The notes under the pieces: generated by a model
Database searches by the model: none
Told to the model about the DNA's origin: nothing
The model's input: the letters and a program-made list of their open reading frames with translations, nothing else
Part shown: positions 57,550-64,000 of the stretch, in pieces
Position numbering within the stretch: position 1 is the first letter of the stretch
How the letters are laid out: each line of letters begins with the position of its first letter
Made by a program: the position numbers and the translations under genes
Assembly (NCBI GenBank): GCA_019633425.1
Contig: WSUB01000190.1
Location: 3,951 to 67,950, forward strand
Direction of reading: 5' to 3'
DNA: 64,000 nucleotides
Source: Tulasnella sp. 424
Lineage: Eukaryota > Basidiomycota > Agaricomycetes > Cantharellales > Tulasnellaceae

Positions 57550-59270
57550 CCTCGCACGGTCCCGGGCTCTGCCAGAATATAGTTAAGTACGATTAGTGCT
57601 TGTTTACTTGCTTCCTCACGAGCTACCAGCATGGTGTTTCCTTTTCCAGCGTACGTGCCAATGCGGGCGCCATCGGTCACTGAGGTACATATCGCGGCCT
57701 CAGTTAGACTATCTTTACTTCGGTGATTCGGAAAGAACGGTGTGAGAGCTTACAATATATAATCGTTCTCCAAGTTTCGTGATTATGAGGACCTTCTGGA
57801 TAAGTTTCATGAGTGTAGGACACCGTTCCTTGCATCCTTAAAGTGTGAAGGAGCTTGGAGTAGCGAGGGTCGGTGGCATTGGGGGCGATGGGTGGGGTTG
57901 ATTCATTTGGGAATCTCGGATGCTGGGAGGGATGGAACGGATTAGGCGGTTGGAAGGAGTGTTCCGCTGGCAACCCTCACCTCCTGAGGTGATATTTAGT
58001 ATTCCCTTTTGTTTTTTCAGCTAAATTCAAGAGTGTCAGCTCGGTAGGTCCTCGAAATATGGTTGTTGCAGCCGGAAGCACTAACTCCGAATTCGACATC
58101 ACGGATTGTGGGACGCATCCGAGGTTCACGAGCCCAGCATCGACGCATCAGAACCCAAGTTGGGTCATTCTGGCGTAACGTTGGATGCTCCGCGGGCGTG
58201 GGGTGCTCATCCCGAACAATCCGAAGAATGATTCTTACGGGTGCGTTGATTTGAGAAAAGGGTGGGCTCTCATTACCTTATACGTAACCAAGCCCTAAGT
58301 CCGCCGCCCACGCCATATTTTAAAGACATACCGCTAGCGTTAGTCCACCAAAGACGTACACATCGGTCTCTAACCCCAGCTTGGCATTTTGTTCCAGCTA
58401 TAGCTCAGGGGCCATATATCTCTGACTGCCTTTAGCTCCCCGCTAGTAGTCCAGCCAGTTGAAGCATCGGATTCCTGAATGACCCGACTTAAGCCAAAAT
58501 CGGATAATGTTGCCTCGCACAAACCGTTCATGAGGATATTCTCCGGTTTGATGTCGCCATGGCAGATGGGAGGTGACTGAGCGGGAAGCAATGCAAGCCC
58601 GCGCGCGGCCTGTACTAACTAGAGGACCTAGAGTAAGCACGAAAAAAAGAGATTGGTGGAAAAACCAACCGGTTCCAGTTTTTCGGACCGAGAGAGGTTG
58701 GGATTGTTGTCAAGATAGCTCACCAAATCTCCGTTCTCACACCACTGGCTGACGAGGCAATGTTTGGGCTGGGTCCTGAACCCCAAGAAAGGTTGTATAT
58801 TTGGGTGACGGAGGCGAGCCCAAACAGCGACTTCACGTTTCAGGCTCTGCATTCTAGATATCGTAGTAATGGTTATTGCGAGTGTGAGGCAGATTTTGAA
58901 AGGATTACCCACCTTTTCCCTTCTCTGCTGTGAGGCGATAGCGTCAGGCAGGAATGACATTGATGTTGGCCGGATCGGCTTCAGTGTTTTGACGGCAACT
59001 TCCGTTAGAGTACCAGCGGGACTTCTCCATATGCCCCAAACAATGTTTGCATAGCCACCGGAGAGAAGAGGAGTGCCTGGTGCTACCAGGTTTCCTTGAA
59101 GTTCTCCGTCGTCCTCCAGGAAAGAAGCGCCGGGTTGGATTGACGGTTCATTGACCATCCCGAACGAACTGGGATTCCCTGCAACAATCAACTCTCCTTT
59201 TTTCTTCGGATTAGAAGAAGAGAGTCTGAGTACTAACCGTGTGCCAGTCACCAGCTGGTCTCCGGGGAAC
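57550..59270 (-). pseudogene. Kinase-dsRBD gene, copy 2, decayed
   Basis: The kinase N-lobe is well preserved (LSGGYANIVWG, VAVKTLKPIRP, HGDIKPENILM, DFGLSRV). However, exon 1 is missing (homology ends near 59270) and the acceptor before exon 2 is lost. A 1-nt loss near 58435-58440 shifts the frame in the activation segment, and a TAG replaces a Leu codon shortly after. The dsRBD part can still be read (YSKLLHTLRMQG, EGPHNHETW, AREEASKQALIVL) but is not joined to an intact kinase. Several independent lesions make a functional product unlikely. Confidence 0.82.
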
Positions 59271-60921
59271 CATGACGGCGTTTCGGATGTCCCTCAGGAC
59301 CCAGAGCTTAACCCCGAATGAGGGCTGCCAAGGCGTCATTTCCGGGGGGTTGCGGCCGGTGGAGGGGTTGCTGTATAGAATTATCCAGTCCCTTCCTTGA
59401 CTCTATTTCGAAAATTCGACTGTTTACTCAGCGTTAAAGCATTACCGCCGCCGGCGGGCCGCTGCGCCGCATCAACAGGAAGCCGACTGTGTGCCGAGTC
59501 TAGGTATTCTCCGGCCTGCTAGCATGGGAGACGCACCAGCTTCGTTTTAAGCTATCGTGTCGAGGTACCCTCCGAGCTCAAATATACATCCCCAGAGGGC
59601 ATGATATTATCCAACCTCGTGCATATAAACAAAAGGTAATAGAGAGGTTGCGAATTAGAGCATGCTCCAAATTCGACGTGCGAACTTCACCCTTTCACGG
59701 CCGTGCTCCAAACCTTCGCCCGTTGAGACATTACGTGTTCGCCCAATTACCTCGATGTAATGGATGGCAATGAATCAGTTTCGCTTGTATACGACCTGCA
59801 TGACATTTAGGATGTGAATACAGAGGGCAGATTCGAAGCAACGCCTGGATTATAAATACGGTATGCTGGTATTCGCACGTCGAATTTGGAGCATGCTCTA
59901 ATTCGCAACCTCCCTAATATATGTACTTGCAACGTAGCTGGAGGAGCTACAAGGGGGTTGCTCGTCGCGATGCCTCGACGATGGATCGTAAGTGATTATG
60001 TCTTTGTTGCCCCGATCATCCCATCCCCACAAAGGGCAACCTCCACACGAAGGCATCGCCGGTCGCCGAGACCCTCCTCCTTCGCTGTCGAAGTCAGTAG
60101 ACCGTGTGTGAAGCCTATAACCCCTTGGCAAGAAAGGTGACCTACTGTGCAGCTCAGTTGGACTCGTGATCGGGTTTCGATTCAAAGCAAGGTTTATAAA
60201 TCAAACACACATTATTGGCGAGGAGAGCTTGTCACCACGAACGCTAGATCATCGTGGCATATACTCGGATGCATGTGTGCTAGTTTTTCTATCTATTGGA
60301 TGCTCATCAGAATGATTTAGGGAGTGTAACTAGTGGTAGGGAGGTCCGGCTCTGTAAAATCACACCAACCGTGGGACGTAGATGAACGGGGTTTTGATTT
60401 TACGAGGCGAGTGGATAGGGCTTGACGAGCAACCCAATTTTGTACGTGTGCCTACAGAACACCGGCTATTAGTAGGTTATTTTTGATTGTCTGATTCCCG
60501 CACCGAGTCCTGAGAGACCGCGACAATGTTAGAGCACCGATTTTAACCTGATTACTGCAACCACTTCCCGGATTATGGTACCAAGATCCCGTACCTTCTA
60601 CTCTCCAGGAATGCAGTAATACTGTCAGAGAGTATTTAGACCTTCTAATTTCTCGCCAACTCCGCGAATCCCCGAAGTGATACTCAGGTTTTTTCATTGA
60701 GAAGGCATCCAAGTTACAACACGGTCAACATTACAAGGAAAAAAAGGGAACATAATTGTATTCAAGACCGTAAGAGCTATTGAGTAAAGAGAAATGTTTG
60801 CCGCAACAGCACACCGGATCCAGGATTGCTTATTCCGGCGGAGAAATGACACCTTTAGCTATCAAGACGAGCATGGCGGCTTCGTTCTTAGCGTATATCT
60901 TTCTGCGGTGTAGTCCCATAC
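59271..60921. other. Intergenic region between kinase copies 2 and 3
   Basis: 1.65 kb. It holds the inverted-repeat element at 59644-59912 and the duplicated kinase 3' flank at 60470-60710. No gene is supported. Confidence 0.55.
59644..59912. mobile_element. MITE-like element with perfect 41-bp terminal inverted repeats
   Basis: 59644-59684 (GAGGTTGCGAATTAGAGCAT...) is the exact reverse complement of 59872-59912; similarity extends a few bases further out with mismatches. The arms enclose 187 bp with no coding frame, total 269 bp. Each arm contains the palindrome GCATGC. This fits a non-autonomous DNA transposon, but a target duplication is not clear (possibly TA). A large hairpin of other origin is the alternative. 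Confidence 0.65.
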
Positions 60922-62932
60922 TCATATATACATCCCCAGTCCCTTGATCTGAAGAATGCGAGCGGTCAGTTCATTATATGAGTTAAACTTCGCAATTAAA
61001 ATACCCTGAATTTTCGTCATCCAGCCGGGCATCGTGTCACAACCCGTATTCCAAGTTTCGCACAGTGGGTCGGATTGGTAGGTAGTCCGACAAAACTGGT
61101 GCCACATGTTCCAGTATACTGAGCTAGGTGCTGTTGGAGGATCCATGCCAAACGCCCCAAGTTCGGCAAGTGCGAGTTTGCTTGCTGCGTTACGAGCGTT
61201 AACTTTGCTGGATCCTGCTCCTAAGTACGTTCCCTGGACCGTCCTATCGCGACCACCAAGCACTGGGGTAAGTATTATCAGCTCCATTAGAATACGGTGA
61301 CTCTGGTGAGTCCGAAACACTTTGGAGGGTCTTACAGGTGATTGACGCTCTCCAAATTTTCCCATCAGAATGATAGTCGATGCGTTCTAGCTGCCCTCGC
61401 CCCTGTGGATGTTTCAGGAGCTGCGTCCAAAAATCTCGTATGTCGGTCAGTTTCGGCAAGATGGGCGTTTCGCTAGCAACTCACTGGGTGTCTGAACGCC
61501 CAGGAAAGGGCCAAGTCGTTCCTTTTGTTTCTCCAGCTAAATTAAAACCAGGGTCATCGCACTGCGTCCTAAAAAGATCGGCATCCCTAAAGCCCCTGAC
61601 CTCGACCGTTACATCGCTCATTATAGGGCGCACCAGGGGTTTGCGGGCCCAGCAGTGAAGCATCAGAGACCAAAGTGGGTCATCTTGATCTAAGGTTGGA
61701 TGCTCCGCAGGCCTGGGGTGTTCTTCCTTGACTATGCGATATATGATTCTTGCGGATGCGTCGATTTTGGAAAAGGGAGGGCCCCCACTCATCACCTTAT
61801 ACGTAACCAAACCCTAAATCTGCTGCCCAACGCCACAGTTAAAGACATACCGCTAGCGTTAGTCCTCCAAAGGCGTACACATCAGTTTCTAACCCCAGTT
61901 TGGCATTTGTCTCTAACAATAGCTCAGGGGCCATATATCTCTGAGTGCCTTGAGCTCCGTCGCTAGTAGTCAAGCCAGTCGAAGCATCAGATTCCCGAAT
62001 GACCCGACTTAAACCAAAATCGGATAATGCTGCCTTGCAAACACCGTTCATGAGGACATTCTCCGGTTTGATGTCACCATGACAGATAGGAGGTGACTGA
62101 GAGTGAAGAAAGGCAAGCCCACACGCAGCTTGGACTAACTAGAAGACTTGGAGTGAGCACGAAAAAAAAGGGTTGGTGGAAAAACCCACCGGTTCCAGTT
62201 TTTCGGGCCGAGAGAGGTTGGGATTGTTGGTAAGATAGTTCGCCAAATTTCCGTTCTCACACCATTGGCTGATGAGACAAGGGTCGGGCTGGGTCCTGAA
62301 CCCCAAGAGAGGTTGGATATTTGGGTGACGGAGGCGGGACCAAACAGCGACTTCACGTTTCAGCCTCTGCATCCCAGATATAGTAGCGAGGGTTATGGTG
62401 AGTTTGAGACAAATTATGTAAGGATTATTCACCTTTTCCCTTCTCTGCTGAGCGGCGATAGCGTTAGGCAGGGATGAAATTGATGTTGGCCGGATCGGCT
62501 TCAGTGTTTTGACGGCAACTTCCGTTAGAGTGCCATCTGGACTTCTCCATATGCCTCGAAAAATGTTTGCGTATCCACCGGAGAGGAGAGGAGTACCTGG
62601 TGCTACCAGGTTTCCTTGAAGTTCTCCGTCGTCCTCCTCGAATGAAGCGCCGGATTGGATTGAGGGTTCATCGACCATCCCCAACGGACTGGGATTCCCT
62701 GTAACATCGTCTGATCCAACTCTCTTTTGTTCCTGTATCGGATTAGAAAAAGAGAGTCGTGAGTATTAATCGTGTGCCAGTCACCTGGAAGCAAGTCTCC
62801 GGCGGTTAAAGATGGTGACCGGACCTCAAAATCTTCCGCAAGGGAATATAAATCATCCTGGCCGAAATCGAGCCCTCCCTGAATAGCGGCGTTTCTGTTG
62901 AAAGGATTCATGCTTGGAGATGATTCCACCAT
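60922..62932 (-). CDS. TKL-like protein kinase with C-terminal dsRNA-binding domain (519 aa), copy 3
   Basis: Eight exons (108, 300, 177, 288, 195, 52, 99, 341 nt) sum to 1560 nt. The five kinase exons have the same lengths as copy 1 except the first: the ATG of copy 1 is GTG here, so the start moves to the next ATG (62932). Kinase landmarks: LSGGYANIFRG, VAVKTLKPIRP, HGDIKPENVLM, DFGLSRVIRES, RYMAPELLL. The dsRBD is at about residues 374-460: FWTQLLKHPQGRGQLERIDY, KIWRASI, GAGSSKVNARNAASKLALAE. This keeps the basic C-terminal helix pattern but lacks GP-H. It is strongly diverged from the dsRBD of copy 1 although the kin­ase domains are close. An extra tail of about 60 residues follows, without a recognised domain. 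Confidence 0.85.
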
Positions 62933-63248
62933 CTCGATAACCTCAGACACAGCGGGATACACGACGGGGAGGGGCAAGGTGCAAGAGTCCGCATCTCGTT
63001 TGCACCTGGGCTGGTCTCACGGTTCACGCCAAGACTCATGCCACGAACATAGCCAGACCTGCGTTTCATGTCATTCTCCTTTTCCCCAATGCGGCTACTG
63101 AAAATGAAGCAAGCTTGAGCAGCACGGAAATTTCTAGGCCAATGCTTTCTGGCTTCAAAGCTTCGCCCATATGCCGTGGTAAGTATCACGTGGGTTGTGG
63201 AGGGACGCAAACTTGCGGGGTCTAAAATCGGAGCTCACCTCCAGTGAT
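62933..63248. other. Upstream flank of kinase copy 3
   Basis: Contains sequence related to the upstream flank of copy 1. No other feature is supported. Confidence 0.45.
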
Positions 63249-64000
63249 CTGTGAGTATTCTCTCATTTCGAATCCCGTTCATAAATCTCGGGAATTTCTA
63301 AGCAACTGGGAGAAGACTTGGCGGACGTGGGATTGTAATTGTCCGGCATTACTAGGCGGGTGCCCATAGCGAGGCCTGGCACACTCGTGCGCCCTGATCT
63401 CAATCTTTGCCAAGTGCCAAGAAGCAGCACCGTCATTCGACTGTGTGGCCGTTCCCATCCATTCTTAGCGAGAGAACCTCCATAGTTATCGCACGTTCTG
63501 TTTATTCCTCTTTTTGCGCGCCGCCACAAGTCACGTGTGCTGACCTGTTCAATGTCGTCATACTATGCAACAACAACAACACCACCACCAAATCAACTGC
63601 TCTCGCAACTTGGATTGGAAGCAATTGGGATGAACGGCTATCGGATTTCGATCGCAGATGCCCGACACTCCCATAATCGTCACCTGGCCCAACGACGATG
63701 GTTCCATTACGCTCTCCCAATGGCAGGCCCCTGCGCATATAATGCCGACCGTCGTCGCAAACCCGGCACAAAAGGCTACTCCAGCTTGGGACAACTCTAT
63801 CGTACGCTTCATTTTTAGTGCTAATTATCTCTCGGGCATCGCCGAACCCTGACCCTGCCTGACTATTTCCAGCTTGCCACGAATTCGACTGCCATGGCAT
63901 TTAAGCAGTCGGTTCCGACTTCATCTCTCAACGCCGTACCTCTGATCTGGGCATACTCGAGTCAACCACCCCCCAAGCGCCGTTGATGCTCCTCTCGTGC
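63249..64000 (+). pseudogene. Decayed copy of the DOMON-cytochrome b561 gene, cut by the right edge
   Basis: Similar to 52360-53090. Recognisable parts are MPDTPIIVTWPNDDGSITLS and QAPAHIMPTVVANP. The first two exons (signal peptide) are absent. One extra nucleotide just upstream of the exon for MPDTP (around 63625-63640) puts it out of frame, and the last 40 bases have further indels relative to the intact gene. Whether a b561 part follows lies outside the window. Confidence 0.75.

Noticed and set aside
60150..60190. CAGCTCAGTTGG followed by GGTTTCGATTC, tRNA-like or SINE-like head
   Set aside because: The two boxes are too close to fit an anticodon arm, and no second copy or tail supports a SINE.
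1..64000. CRISPR arrays, operons and bacterial-type signals
   Set aside because: Eukaryotic gene structure throughout; no short regularly spaced repeats with unique spacers were seen.

Overview
This window looks like nuclear DNA of an Agaricomycete fungus, most probably a Rhizoctonia/Ceratobasidium-type member of the Cantharellales. That placement is inferred from content. The supporting evidence is dense short GT-AG introns (about 45-130 nt), secreted plant-cell-wall enzymes with fungal CBM1 modules, a DOMON/cytochrome b561 protein, and a chromodomain Ty3/gypsy element. Housekeeping genes (ATG18-like, BolA-like, MIS12-like) sit as islands between lineage-specific, tandemly duplicated genes.

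Layout. 1-11.3 kb: two copies of a 1-kb direct repeat flank a GH10 xylanase, a CBM1-GH43 gene (apparently frameshifted) and two members (4.7-5.8 kb, 9.0-10.4 kb) of a family here called GXF: a Retrotrans_gag-like N-terminal module fused to a C-terminal domain of about 190 residues that I cannot assign ('domain X'). 11.5-16.3 kb: two M43-type secreted metalloproteases flank an ATG18-like WD protein. 17.6-40.0 kb: a GXF array with one lead gene and three successive copies of a three-gene cassette. A complete but inactivated 6.0-kb Ty3/gypsy chromovirus-like element sits between cassettes 2 and 3. 40.6-49.3 kb: three genes encode domain X alone; two lie on a roughly 3.7-kb tandem duplication that is mostly non-coding. 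49.5-54.3 kb: BolA-like, MIS12-like and DOMON-cytochrome b561 genes. 55.2-62.9 kb: three tandem copies (two intact, one dead) of a gene joining a TKL-like protein kinase to a C-terminal double-stranded-RNA-binding domain. 63.2-64 kb: a decayed copy of the DOMON gene runs off the right edge.

The strongest candidates for undescribed biology are the gag-like/domain X proteins and their gag-free relatives, and the kinase-dsRBD fusion, which joins the same two modules as vertebrate PKR in the opposite order. For the key genes I placed introns by hand from GT/AG signals and paralogue alignment and checked that summed exon lengths are divisible by three (GXF genes at 4713, 8977, 17612, 19398, 21135, 25601, 36223, 37645; domain X genes at 42281 and 45779; kinases at 55202 and 60922). 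No homology search, structure prediction or expression data was available. Functional ideas about RNA or retroelement sensing are inference.
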